From NCBI GenBank assembly GCA_021827245.1, contig JAKAWN010000207.1:1-11385 (forward strand): a stretch of 11,385 nt of DNA, in the 5' to 3' direction. Source of the DNA: Acidobacteriota bacterium. GTDB lineage: Bacteria > Acidobacteriota > Terriglobia > UBA7540. The position numbers and the translations under genes were made by a program. Under the pieces are notes generated by a model that had not been told where the DNA came from, did no database searches, and was given only the letters and a program-made list of their open reading frames with translations. Each line of letters begins with the position of its first letter. Position 1 is the stretch's first letter. Below, one piece after another: positions 1-7,114 of the stretch.

Positions 1-2895
1 TGAATTCCGCGTGAAAATTCCGTTCATTCGCCAATTGCCCAGAATCGCAGCCGGAACACCACTCGTTGCCCACTGGTGTCCGTGCCCAAGCGGAAAGTCA
101 TAAACGTAGGCAAAGACGAAGCGGTTTTGGAAATCAAAGTTGCTCAGCCCGCGATCATACGCAAAGACGTTATAGGAGTTTTCCGGGAAGGAAGAGCCGA
201 ATCCCGAAAGATTGTCTCTGGCATCATCAATCGACTTGGAGTAGGTGTACGCGGTATGTAATGTAAGCCCATGACTGAATCGCTTTTCCGCCGAGGCTTC
301 AAGGCCATTGTAGGTGGAATTGCCGCCGTTTTCCCGATACTCGACGATGCCGAGATTCGGATATGGGAGGTTGAATGTTCCGGGCGGATTTGGCTGGTTC
401 AGGTTCATCAGGTATGACAAATGCGTGCCCTTCGTGCCCACGTAATCTACTGTGGTAACGATGTCGAATGGGAATCTGCGCTGAAACCCGGCGCTCCACT
501 GGTCGATGGTCGGCTGTTGCGAATTGGGATCGACGGCCCGCAGCCGCACCGCCGACAGGTTGATATTGCCCGCATCACGGTAAGACGAAGGGAAACCCTG
601 GTCGAGAAAGAAGACCGGCGTTGTGTGATCGGAGAAGGGGACAGCGGGCAGAACGTTCAGAAGCCACGGCGGGTTCAACGACATCTGGTCTTCGCTTCCG
701 ATCCGCTCAAATTGCTGGTAGAAGCGTCCATAGCCAGCGCGCAGCACGGTGTTGTGCGTCACTTGATAGGCGACCCCGAATCGAGGTGCAAAGTTGTCTT
801 TGTCCGGGTGGATGAGTTGCTGCGAGAAGCCGGAGCCGGACTTCGCGTAAACAAGCTCGCCCGTAACGGGATCGAGGTTGGTCATCTGGTTGCCAGCGTC
901 GTACGGCCAGGTGGCGTAATCGTAGCGGAGACCGAGATCAAGGGTCAGATGCGGCCTGACCTTCCAAATGTCCTCAGCAAAGTAAGACTGCATCCACATC
1001 CGGATGTCCACCTGGTGAAAAACTGATTCTTGGGCGCCAAAGGGATATCCGATCAAGAAATCCGCCAGCGCGTTCCCTGTAAACTGGCCGTCGAAGTACA
1101 GGTGACCGCGCAGGGCAGGTTCGTCCAGATAAATGTTGCGCATCGGAAGGTGGTAATCGACTCCAAACTTCAATTCATGGGCGCCATATGTATAGTCCAA
1201 TGTATCCGCCTCTTCGAACTGGTTTGTGAACTGCCATTTCGGGAGAAAGTCAGGCGAGCCCAGGTAAGGCATGTTGACCCCGCCCACATTGGCGAAGTCC
1301 ATGCCCGGAATGCCGCCGTCATAAAGCGGGTTGTCGGGAATACCGAGGATGCCGATGGAGGACAGGGGGTTCTTTCCAAAAGGCGTCTGCACGCCCTGCG
1401 ACCAGTTTCGGCCCCAGCCAAGTCGAAACGAGTTGACCATTCTCGGTGAAATCATGGCAGTCCAGCCAAACGCTGCGCCCTGAGAGTTCTGGGTCAAGCG
1501 CCCCCAGGCGGAAATTTCCGTGCCGTCAATAATGTTGTTGCCGAAGGGCCCGGGAACGAAGCGCGTCCAGGGAATATTGGAGTAGCGCACGAACACGCTG
1601 TTGCGTGGAGTGATTTGCCAATCGACTCTGGCAATGTAATTGTCCGCGTCGTTGGTCAGCTTGGGATTGATGAGGTAATTCTCGCGGTTCTGTGGGCCGG
1701 GCGGAGGCGTTACGTTCGGAAGCGGTATCATACTCATGATTTTTGCCGCGACCGGAGAAATGCGGTCCGCCGGAATGACGTTGCCCGGAAAGGGCAATCC
1801 CGTCGTCGGGTCGAAGATGAGACTGTAAGTAACGTCATTCGCCGCACCTGCCGCCGGCGAAAAATTCCCCGCTCGCTCATTCGGAATCGGCACATTGGAA
1901 AGCCGTGTTACCCCTTGAACTATTCGTGTTCCTTCGTAATTGAAAAAGAAGAAAGCATGGTCTTTGACGATCGGACCACCGATGTTTCCGCCGAACTGAT
2001 TCTGCGTGAGGCCAGATTTCTTCACACCAGCGCGATTCGTGAAAAAGTCCGTTGCGTCGGTTGCGGAGGTGCGATTGAATTCCCAGGCTTCGCCGTGGAA
2101 GTGATTCGTTCCGCTCTTCGTCGCCACTATGATGGCAGCTCCCGGACTGCGTCCATACTCGGCCGAGTACGGGTCCGTGATGATCTTGAATTCTCGAACC
2201 GCGTCCGCAGAGGGGCGGATGATCTCCGTGCGCAGCTCCTGGACGTTTTCGGAAATCGTGTTGTTGTCCACGCCGTCCATGATGAAGTTGTTCTGCAAGG
2301 ACCGCACCCCGTTGACATTGATCCCGCCGAAGCGTCCTGGCGCCGTGCTGCCGGATTGATCGGTGTACCGGTATCCTTGCACCCCGGCCACCAGGCCCAT
2401 CAGGTCGTCCCAATTTCGCGTGCTGAGAGGAAGGTTCCTCACTAGCCGGTTGCTTACTGTTGTTTGGGGCATGGCGGATTGCGTTTGTAACGGCGACGTG
2501 GCGGAAGTAACCTGCACAGTCTGCACGTGGGAACCAAGTTGCAGCTTAAAATCAACCCTCGCGCTCTGTCCCACTTCCAGTGTGATATTGCTCTTGACTG
2601 TGCTCGCGAATCCATTCGCGCCGACGGTGACCGTATAAGTCCCGATGGGTATGGTCGGAAATGAGTAATAACCCCCACTGTCAGAAGTCGTGGAATATTT
2701 CATCCCGGTTGCGGTGTTCTGGGCCGTTAATTGTGCATTGGGCACAACGGCGCCGCTTGGGTCGGTAATTCGCCCGCTCACGCTGGCATTTTGGATTTGC
2801 GACCATCCAAGGCTTACCGCCAAGAGAAGCAGGCTAGCCATCCAAACCGCTCGATACAGTAAACGAGATACTCCAATATTCGGACCAGTACCCAT
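1..2895 (-). CDS. TonB-dependent receptor, Oar-like, with carboxypeptidase-regulatory-like N-terminal domain (3' end cut by window)
   Basis: This frame is open for 965 codons from the ATG at 2893-2895 to the window edge with no stop, so the C-terminus is missing. Family members usually have about 1,050-1,200 residues. Residues 1-32 form a signal peptide: Arg10 and Arg14, a hydrophobic stretch around 16-30, and likely cleavage near WSQ. Residues 38-121 are a CarboxypepD_reg beta-sandwich (VSGRITDPSGAVVPNA). Residues about 130-265 are the plug, with NLPLSTRNWDDL, GINVNGVRS, NNFIMDGVDNN and EYGRSPGAAI. The remainder is a beta-barrel rich in aromatic-ended strands (FRYSN-like, LGLRYDY, RAGYGRFYQ). 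The product should sit in the outer membrane and import a large or scarce substrate, using TonB/ExbBD energy; the substrate cannot be told from sequence. A strong ribosome site (GGAGGTGAGGA) lies 5 nt before the start. No STN signalling domain is seen. Family call firm. Confidence 0.93.
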   Translation of the reverse strand, partial: MGTGPNIGVSRLLYRAVWMASLLLLAVSLGWSQIQNASVSGRITDPSGAVVPNAQLTAQNTATGMKYSTTSDSGGYYSFPTIPIGTYTVTVGANGFASTVKSNITLEVGQSARVDFKLQLGSHVQTVQVTSATSPLQTQSAMPQTTVSNRLVRNLPLSTRNWDDLMGLVAGVQGYRYTDQSGSTAPGRFGGINVNGVRSLQNNFIMDGVDNNTISENVQELRTEIIRPSADAVREFKIITDPYSAEYGRSPGAAIIVATKSGTNHFHGEAWEFNRTSATDATDFFTNRAGVKKSGLTQNQFGGNIGGPIVKDHAFFFFNYEGTRIVQGVTRLSNVPIPNERAGNFSPAAGAANDVTYSLIFDPTTGLPFPGNVIPADRISPVAAKIMSMIPLPNVTPPPGPQNRENYLINPKLTNDADNYIARVDWQITPRNSVFVRYSNIPWTRFVPGPFGNNIIDGTEISAWGRLTQNSQGAAFGWTAMISPRMVNSFRLGWGRNWSQGVQTPFGKNPLSSIGILGIPDNPLYDGGIPGMDFANVGGVNMPYLGSPDFLPKWQFTNQFEEADTLDYTYGAHELKFGVDYHLPMRNIYLDEPALRGHLYFDGQFTGNALADFLIGYPFGAQESVFHQVDIRMWMQSYFAEDIWKVRPHLTLDLGLRYDYATWPYDAGNQMTNLDPVTGELVYAKSGSGFSQQLIHPDKDNFAPRFGVAYQVTHNTVLRAGYGRFYQQFERIGSEDQMSLNPPWLLNVLPAVPFSDHTTPVFFLDQGFPSSYRDAGNINLSAVRLRAVDPNSQQPTIDQWSAGFQRRFPFDIVTTVDYVGTKGTHLSYLMNLNQPNPPGTFNLPYPNLGIVEYRENGGNSTYNGLEASAEKRFSHGLTLHTAYTYSKSIDDARDNLSGFGSSFPENSYNVFAYDRGLSNFDFQNRFVFAYVYDFPLGHGHQWATSGVPAAILGNWRMNGIFTRNS

Positions 2896-2900
2896 ATCAA

Positions 2901-2911
2901 TCCTCACCTCC
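2901..2911 (-). promoter_or_regulatory. Ribosome binding site of the TonB-dependent receptor
   Basis: On the minus strand GGAGGTGAGGA ends 5 nt before the ATG at 2895. It is close to the perfect anti-Shine-Dalgarno complement and fixes this start ahead of the signal peptide. Confidence 0.75.
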
Positions 2912-2971
2912 AGTGAATTTTTTGGAAGAGCCCCAAGCTCTCTGGCCTATGATCCAAGCGTAAAAACGTAC

Positions 2972-2989
2972 TGTTACGATATTGTTACG
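2972..2989 (-). promoter_or_regulatory. Paired CGTAACA repeats upstream of the receptor gene (candidate promoter or activator site)
   Basis: The minus strand reads CGTAACA-ATAT-CGTAACA, two identical heptamers with an 11-bp period (one helical turn), about 80 nt upstream of the receptor start. An AAC-containing -35 box is typical of ECF sigma promoters, and an ACGTT follows the second copy. The site could thus be an ECF promoter or a dimer-binding operator. The repeats are seen directly; their function is inferred. The same heptamer was not found in front of the sigma gene at 4457. Confidence 0.35.
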
Positions 2990-3046
2990 GCAGTACTAAT
3001 ACATACTGAAAGCGCCGCGGTATGTCGGCCAGTTGCCATCACCGTA

Positions 3047-3086
3047 GCGGCAAGGCAAGGAGCCGCCCTCAGTGCCCGCTTGCCGC
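3047..3086 (-). terminator. Inverted repeat between anti-sigma and receptor genes, possible terminator
   Basis: An 8-bp perfect inverted repeat (GCGGCAAG at 3047-3054, CTTGCCGC at 3079-3086) with a 24-nt loop lies about 53 nt past the anti-sigma stop. There is no T-tract after it in the direction of transcription, so it is at best a weak terminator or an RNA-stabilising hairpin. It suggests the receptor has its own promoter. Confidence 0.3.
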
Positions 3087-3138
3087 ATTTGAACTCCACG
3101 CTTCCAACATCGCCTGCGCCCCACCCATGGCCAATCTG

Positions 3139-3855
3139 TTACTTCACCAACAAAGGGTAGACGTTGGCCGCGGCGCCCGGCTGTCCGATGCTCAGAACGT
3201 AGGAGCCCGGATTCAACTTCGAAATATCAAGTTTGACCTTCAAAGCCGTGACACCGTCCCTCCGAATCACTGCCGGGCCCGTGGCAGCGACGAGCGTCTT
3301 GCCCAACTCGGTGGAAACTTGAACCGCATAATTCCCAGCCTCGCTTCCGACCGGCAGCCAGATCATCATGTCCAGCCGCTCGCGCGGAAGTTGAATCGGG
3401 CCACGATGAGCACCGGGCGGTTGCTCGCCACGAAAAACAATCCAATTTCGCAAATCCAGTAAGAACGGATGGTAGGCAGCGACTGCGGGCACATTTGGCT
3501 TCCCGCCGATTCCAGGCAGACGGTGCGCCTTCCATAGCCAAATCCCGCCGCCGATCATCACCAGGAGCGCGAGACTTCCCAGGGTCAGTTCGAGAGCCTT
3601 GCGCCGCTTAAGCTGCTCCCTGAAAGCTGTGTATTCCGCAAAGCAGGGCGAGCAGTAGCCCATGTGGTCAACGTAATCTACAGCGTCTTTCAGTGGCATT
3701 TTCCGAAACGCGATGGCCTTGAGCACCGCGGAGCCCGGACAGCCTACGCGCTCTGGATTCGGGTACCCGCCGTTGAGCAGAACGCGCCGACCCGCTTCGA
3801 TGAAGCGCTCCTCCGCGCGCTTCGAGAGAATATTCTTTGACTGCGAACGCGCCAT
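3139..3855 (-). CDS. Membrane-anchored zf-HC2-type anti-sigma factor
   Basis: 238 residues. The N-terminal cytoplasmic part carries the zinc-associated anti-sigma pattern C39-x24-H64-x3-C68-x2-C71 (HMGYCSPC), the zf-HC2 signature of proteins that hold an ECF sigma factor. Residues about 88-108 form one transmembrane helix (LTLGSLALLVMIGGGIWLW). The remaining 130 residues would be periplasmic and look beta-rich; segments such as RGEQPP and YVLSIGQ suggest a sandwich fold, which could be the sensor part. The ATG overlaps the sigma gene's TAA (TAATG). A very good ribosome site, AAGGAGG, lies 8 nt upstream inside the sigma gene, so translation is probably coupled. Zinc ligands, membrane helix and gene order are seen; binding of the neighbouring sigma is inferred from family practice. 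The signal sensed is unknown. Confidence 0.82.
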   Translation of the reverse strand: MARSQSKNILSKRAEERFIEAGRRVLLNGGYPNPERVGCPGSAVLKAIAFRKMPLKDAVDYVDHMGYCSPCFAEYTAFREQLKRRKALELTLGSLALLVMIGGGIWLWKAHRLPGIGGKPNVPAVAAYHPFLLDLRNWIVFRGEQPPGAHRGPIQLPRERLDMMIWLPVGSEAGNYAVQVSTELGKTLVAATGPAVIRRDGVTALKVKLDISKLNPGSYVLSIGQPGAAANVYPLLVK

Positions 3856-4457
3856 TATTCTGCCCTCCTTGCCCTAGCGGGAGTGGAATCGGTCTTGCCT
3901 AGAACGCGCCGACGGACCTTTGCAATTCCCTGGCTGAACTGAGACTGGACATTGTTCGCCGTGGTTCCGAGGCTCTTGGCAATATCATTCCAGGAGAACC
4001 CCAAAGTGCGGAGATTGTACAGGAGTCGCGTCCGCGCGCTCATGTACCCCACGATCTCTTTCAGCAGCAGTTCCTTCTCAATCTTTGAAACCCAGCCGAT
4101 GTCCCAGACTCCCGTGAAAGAATCCAGATCGTTGGACGTGCCCACGAATTCCAATATCGCCTCCTTGGCTGCCCGCCGGTTGAGCCTGTTGGCCGTCACC
4201 GCAAAGACGTAATGCTCCAGATTCCCGATTCGATCCTTGAATTGCGGATGACGCCTTTCAATCGAGGAAAGGCGGTGGAGAGTATCCTCCAGGAAGTCGG
4301 CCACGACGGAACCATCTTGTCCTTGGCGTTCCGCCAACACGCGCAGGCGTTTCCAGCTTTCGTGGGCCGCGGCCAGCAATGGCGCACTCACCGGCCTGCC
4401 GAGCTTATCCACCGATAGAATCGCGAGAGTTGGGTCGTCCTCTCTATCGCCTATCAT
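3855..4457 (-). CDS. RNA polymerase sigma factor, sigma-70 family, ECF-like
   Basis: 200 residues, the usual ECF size. The C-terminal part (about 130-187) is a clear region 4: ARTRLLYNLRTLGFSWNDIA, then SLGTTANNVQSQF and IAKVRRRV, a helix-turn-helix for the -35 element. Residues about 50-105 resemble region 2 (DRIGNLEHYVFAVTANRLNR) but are divergent, so core-polymerase binding is less certain than DNA binding. The start has a GAGG ribosome site 8 nt upstream. It is followed directly by the membrane anti-sigma factor, which by analogy with other ECF pairs would keep it inactive until a signal arrives. A plausible target is the TonB-receptor gene downstream. A ZAS-type anti-sigma next door and the length argue against a plain LuxR-type regulator. 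Confidence 0.8.
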   Translation of the reverse strand: MIGDREDDPTLAILSVDKLGRPVSAPLLAAAHESWKRLRVLAERQGQDGSVVADFLEDTLHRLSSIERRHPQFKDRIGNLEHYVFAVTANRLNRRAAKEAILEFVGTSNDLDSFTGVWDIGWVSKIEKELLLKEIVGYMSARTRLLYNLRTLGFSWNDIAKSLGTTANNVQSQFSQGIAKVRRRVLGKTDSTPARARRAE

Positions 4458-4539
4458 TCCGAAGGCCTCGAGTCAGTTCTAATCCCTTACAAACTTCCAA
4501 CCATCGAAACCTGCCACGCAACCAGACAAACCCCTCCTA

Positions 4540-4545
4540 CTTATA
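4540..4545 (-). promoter_or_regulatory. Possible -10 element for the sigma/anti-sigma operon
   Basis: The minus strand has TATAAG at 4545-4540, about 83 nt before the sigma start, in the most A/T-rich part of this gap. The -35 side is poor (TTTTGG at 16 nt spacing), so this is only a weak housekeeping-promoter candidate. Confidence 0.25.
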
Positions 4546-4743
4546 AGAAGCCCAAAAACCACCAAAACCTTAATGCCCATTTTCAACTTTTTTTGGGATT
4601 GGAGGAATTCTGTTGATTCCGCAAGAGATGGCCCGTGGCCAAACGTACCTGAAAGATGGCCGTTAAGGTTCGTCCGTTTTTCTGGCTTCTTCATATTGGG
4701 GGGGAATTCCAAGGTTTCAACCTCGCTCGAATTTAACGTTCAG

Positions 4744-4781
4744 GCCCCTTGCCGGTACTAAACCAGTAGGGGCTGATTTTT
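4744..4781 (+). terminator. Hairpin plus T5 tract in the leader of the HTH gene (possible attenuator)
   Basis: GCCCCT (4744-4749) pairs with AGGGGC (4768-4773) around an 18-nt loop, with a smaller competing TACT/AGTA pairing inside. A TTTTT tract starts 4 nt later (4777-4781). It ends about 35 nt before the 4817 start codon. If the transcript begins upstream it could act as a weak intrinsic terminator or attenuator. The stem is short and the loop long. Confidence 0.25.
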
Positions 4782-4795
4782 GGCAAAAGACAGGC

Positions 4796-4810
4796 GCGTC
4801 CCCGGGACGC
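4796..4810. promoter_or_regulatory. Perfect 7-bp dyad directly before the HTH-protein start codon (candidate operator)
   Basis: GCGTCCC-C-GGGACGC is a perfect inverted repeat with one central base, ending 6 nt before ATG 4817 and covering where the ribosome site should be. The following gene encodes a multi-HTH DNA-binding protein, so autorepression at this dyad, or RNA occlusion of the start, is plausible. The symmetry is seen; the role is inferred. Confidence 0.4.
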
Positions 4811-4816
4811 TTTGTC

Positions 4817-5815
4817 ATGGCGCAAGAGCCATCTGGCACGAATCCGGCCAACGATTCTCTGGTGCCGCTAAGTAGGCTTGCTGGCATCAATGATATAGAT
4901 GCGATCTTGCGAACGGTGTTGGACGGAGGCCGAAGGGAAACCCATGCAGCGATTGAAATACTCCGGAGAAGGTACCCTGGACGCGGTCGTCGAGAATTCT
5001 TATATCGGCTTCGTCAACTCAGGAATAGGGAACGACGCGGCATATGGCGCCGTATCGTATGGGCTGAGGAAGACATCCGCATTCTCAGAAGGTATTACAC
5101 CCAGGGCCGGACGGGAGCACGGCAAGCTATTCGGGAGCTTCGTGCCCGTGACCCGAACAAAAGCGCCCAGTCAATTTCCGCCAAGGCTGGAAAGCTGGGC
5201 ATCTCAGTTGGAAATGGAAAACCCAGGCCATGGACGCATGAGGAACAGGGCTATTTGCTCTGGAACGCCGGCGAGAAATCGGTGGCAAAAATGGCTCGAA
5301 AGCTCAAGAGAAGTGAGAACGCGATCCACTTGAAGCTATCCAGCCTGGGTGTAAGCGGCAAAGTTCGTATTCCCAAAAACCATTCCCTTCATCGCGTCTC
5401 CAAACTACTCGGCGTGAGTGATGGATCGGTGCGCCTCTGGTTTCAAGCGGGTCTGTTCGGCAATCAAGACGATCATGGCAAACGACGCAGGCGACCTGAA
5501 TCGGGGCCGCGCCTCAGCCTGCGGGAAATCATTGCTTTTTGCAAGAAGCATCCGGATAAGATCAATCGAAGATGCTGTGATGCGGATCTCTTACTGGAGA
5601 TCGAGGATAAGAAGACACATTTGCCTGAGTGGGGTGGGTGGCGTCAACACACGGTCCACGAAAGACGCTGTCCACAATGTGGACGTGCGGTCCGGGGGAA
5701 CTCCTATTTTCGCCATGTTAAGCGGTGTGCTGGCAATTCCGCCGCCGTGAGTGAGCCTGAGGCAGAGAGCGTGGCTGCCGTGGGCGATTACGCTTCATCG
5801 GGGTCAAAGGTATAG
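4817..5815 (+). CDS. DNA-binding protein with three Myb/SANT-like HTH repeats, a MerR-like HTH and a C-terminal zinc knuckle
   Basis: 332 very basic residues, not a family I can name. Three related modules follow each other: about 26-70 (DAILRTVLDGGRR, IEILRRRYPGR), 80-130 (VWAEEDIRILRRYYTQGR, SAKAGKLGI) and 137-180 (PWTHEEQGYLLWNAGEKS, LKRSENAIHLKLSSLGV). Modules 2 and 3 show the W-x2-E-E start and A/S-x-x-LG end of prokaryotic SANT/GcrA-like HTH domains. Residues 190-214 (SLHRVSKLLGVSDGSVRLWF) look like a MerR/excisionase-type HTH. The end carries C285-x2-C288-x11-H300-x3-C304, a probable zinc-binding knuckle, then an acidic tail. Several HTH units in series suggest recognition of a long or repeated DNA site. 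Only a weak GGGA ribosome site precedes the start, which lies just after a dyad. Its last 28 bp overlap the convergent gene. DNA binding is likely; the target is unknown. Confidence 0.8.
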   Translation: MAQEPSGTNPANDSLVPLSRLAGINDIDAILRTVLDGGRRETHAAIEILRRRYPGRGRREFLYRLRQLRNRERRGIWRRIVWAEEDIRILRRYYTQGRTGARQAIRELRARDPNKSAQSISAKAGKLGISVGNGKPRPWTHEEQGYLLWNAGEKSVAKMARKLKRSENAIHLKLSSLGVSGKVRIPKNHSLHRVSKLLGVSDGSVRLWFQAGLFGNQDDHGKRRRRPESGPRLSLREIIAFCKKHPDKINRRCCDADLLLEIEDKKTHLPEWGGWRQHTVHERRCPQCGRAVRGNSYFRHVKRCAGNSAAVSEPEAESVAAVGDYASSGSKV

Positions 5816-6798
5816 CGGTCCACGGCGTCGCGCCATTTTTTGAACGAAGGGTACGGGGCGGAGAGCCGCCTCGTACAATTTGCTTCCCGGCGGTGCCAGT
5901 AATCAATCACCCGCATGTGGCGTGGATGGAGGCGCGCTTGATAAAGAAGCACATCAAACCAGCCCTTCTTCCGACCCCCAGGAAAATCATGGTTCTCAAT
6001 CCATTTGACTAATCGGTTGAATCGGCAATGCCGTTCTTCTCCCAGGTTCGCCGCGCGCGCACTCGCTTCTGCTTTAAGGAAGCCGGGGCACTTTTGATTG
6101 AGCTCCCTTTCGACTGCGGCAGGGAGAGGAGAACCAGCTTCCAAAGCGGTCCGCGTCCAGAAGGCGAAGGCTTCCCAATCAACATACCGTTCAACCGCCC
6201 GTCGAAGCGTTTGTGGTGTGACTCGCCGCATGAGTTTTATCAATCGGCGCTGATCCTCGCGCATGTCGCATTGGTCCAGCGCGTCGTCCCCGCAGCGTTC
6301 TGAGGCTTTCAGCCATTTGCGAAACGAGGGATAGCTTGCCGGTTTCCTGCGCGACCATTCACGCTCACAATACATCCAGTATGCGTGATTGCAGTGCGAA
6401 GCGAGATCGCGCGCGGCGTAGTAGCCAACCGCATTCATCCAGCCTTCCTTCCAAACCTTGCCGAAAATTCTGTCATTCACCCAGCGCTGGATCTGATACC
6501 AGAGGAAGCGCAGCCCATCGCGACGGCCCTGTTCCTTTTCTGCCTGAAACTTCGAGAAGCCGCGACAACGTTTCTCTACGGCTTTGGTGAGCCATTCGGG
6601 GGCGCCACCCTCTGCCTCCTCGATAGACCGAACCCAAAAAACGAACGCTTCCCACTTCAAGTATTCTTCTCGGGCCCCATACAACTCCGACCAAGGAATT
6701 CGCGCGGCTTGCGTTTCCGCAGTCCTGCGTGCGATTTCCGAGACCCGCACTTCGAGTCGGCTGGGTCGCCATATTTGCCTGGTGATTGGCTCCGCCAT
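5788..6798 (-). CDS. Unknown protein made of two tandem copies of a ~160-residue Trp/Cys-rich unit
   Basis: With the chosen ATG at 6798 the protein has 336 residues. The frame stays open upstream to an ATG at 7077, but that 93-residue extension looks like translated spacer. The 6798 start has AGGAA 9 nt before it and begins just ahead of the first conserved segment. Two copies align: WEAFVFW (49-55) with WEAFAFW (208-214); KRCRGF with QKCPGF; K-x-GW in both; SH/RH-x(4-5)-YW; and YPSFRKW (156-162) with YPSFKKW (316-322). The spacing between equivalent motifs is 159-160 residues, so this is an ancient in-frame duplication. There is no signal peptide or membrane helix, and the charge is mixed and basic. 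I do not recognise the family. Conserved Cys, His and Trp could mean metal or nucleic-acid binding, but that is a guess. It converges on the HTH gene and diverges from the deaminase gene. Confidence 0.72.
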   Translation of the reverse strand: MAEPITRQIWRPSRLEVRVSEIARRTAETQAARIPWSELYGAREEYLKWEAFVFWVRSIEEAEGGAPEWLTKAVEKRCRGFSKFQAEKEQGRRDGLRFLWYQIQRWVNDRIFGKVWKEGWMNAVGYYAARDLASHCNHAYWMYCEREWSRRKPASYPSFRKWLKASERCGDDALDQCDMREDQRRLIKLMRRVTPQTLRRAVERYVDWEAFAFWTRTALEAGSPLPAAVERELNQKCPGFLKAEASARAANLGEERHCRFNRLVKWIENHDFPGGRKKGWFDVLLYQARLHPRHMRVIDYWHRREANCTRRLSAPYPSFKKWRDAVDRYTFDPDEA

Positions 6799-7069
6799 TC
6801 TGAGCGATTCCTGCAAGTCACATGCTCCGGACAATTTGAGAGAATTACACAGCCGCAGTCGCCGGTACAAGCGCGAACTGCTGGGTCTCCAACCGTGGAT
6901 TGCGTCTGAACAGGTCGCCGTGGATCGTGGGTAGTCGTCGGGGATGAAAGGAGCGCAGTTGCCTTGTAGCCGTGCCACTGTTGGGTCGACCTGTAACGCT
7001 CCGCAACTCTTATACGACACGCCTACCCCGCTCCCCTTCTCCGTTGAAAGCGGGAGGACACGCGTTAAA

Positions 7070-7114
7070 ATGAACAACAGTGAAGCCTCCAGGGAGGGAG
7101 GCCGGAACCACTAG
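7070..7114 (+). CDS. Possible 14-residue leader peptide upstream of the deaminase gene
   Basis: ATG at 7070 opens a 14-codon frame (MNNSEASREGGRNH) ending at TAG 7112-7114. GGGAGGA lies 11 nt before it, a better ribosome site than the deaminase gene's own. The frame is the same as the deaminase gene's, with TAG and a further TAA before ATG 7142. A GCCTCC/GGAGGC hairpin (7085-7102) sits inside. It could be a translated leader or chance; no homology is recognised. Confidence 0.22.
   Translation: MNNSEASREGGRNH
7085..7102 (+). promoter_or_regulatory. GC hairpin in the deaminase leader
   Basis: GCCTCC (7085-7090) and GGAGGC (7097-7102) form a perfect 6-bp stem with a 6-nt loop. It buries the purine-rich GGAGG, so it could hide or expose a ribosome-binding sequence. 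No T-tract follows. Confidence 0.3.

Larger units (their letters stand above)
4458..4816. other. Divergent intergenic region between sigma operon and HTH gene
   Basis: This 359-bp gap separates two divergent genes and must hold both promoters. Visible are A/T-rich tracts (about 4540-4610), a G7 run near 4697-4703, a TGGCC-CGT-GGCCA dyad (4629-4641) with AGATGGCC repeated at 4626 and 4654, a weak hairpin (4744-4773) and a strong dyad (4796-4810). A 77-codon minus-strand frame (4479-4712) has no ribosome site and no recognisable product. Confidence 0.6.

Noticed and set aside
421..1026. A 201-codon plus-strand open frame
   Set aside because: It is antisense to the beta-barrel of the TonB-dependent receptor, whose minus-strand frame is continuous and matches the family throughout. 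The plus-strand protein has no recognisable pattern.
1615..2445. A 276-codon plus-strand open frame
   Set aside because: Antisense shadow of the plug and early barrel of the receptor, produced by GC-rich codon use.
1..2895. Idea that the receptor is a broken gene, because only short closed frames appear on the minus strand
   Set aside because: Codon-by-codon reading from 2895 to 1 gives one uninterrupted frame. It merely lacks a stop inside the window.
4566..4670. AACCTTAA / TTAAGGTT 8-bp inverted repeat about 90 bp apart
   Set aside because: Short, far apart and not linked to any start or stop; compatible with chance in an A/T-rich spacer.
4479..4712. A 77-codon minus-strand frame just upstream of the sigma gene, with a hydrophobic stretch (KVLVVFGLLIS)
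   Set aside because: No ribosome site, it starts in a C-run, low-complexity composition, and it occupies the expected promoter region of the sigma operon.
6385..6909. A 174-codon plus-strand frame
   Set aside because: Antisense to the duplicated-unit gene, whose internal repeat proves the minus-strand frame is the selected one.
6799..7077. 93-residue N-terminal extension of the duplicated-unit protein
   Set aside because: Composition is unlike the rest of the protein, there is no good ribosome site at 7077, and it would consume the whole divergent promoter region. The ATG at 6798 has AGGAA at proper spacing.
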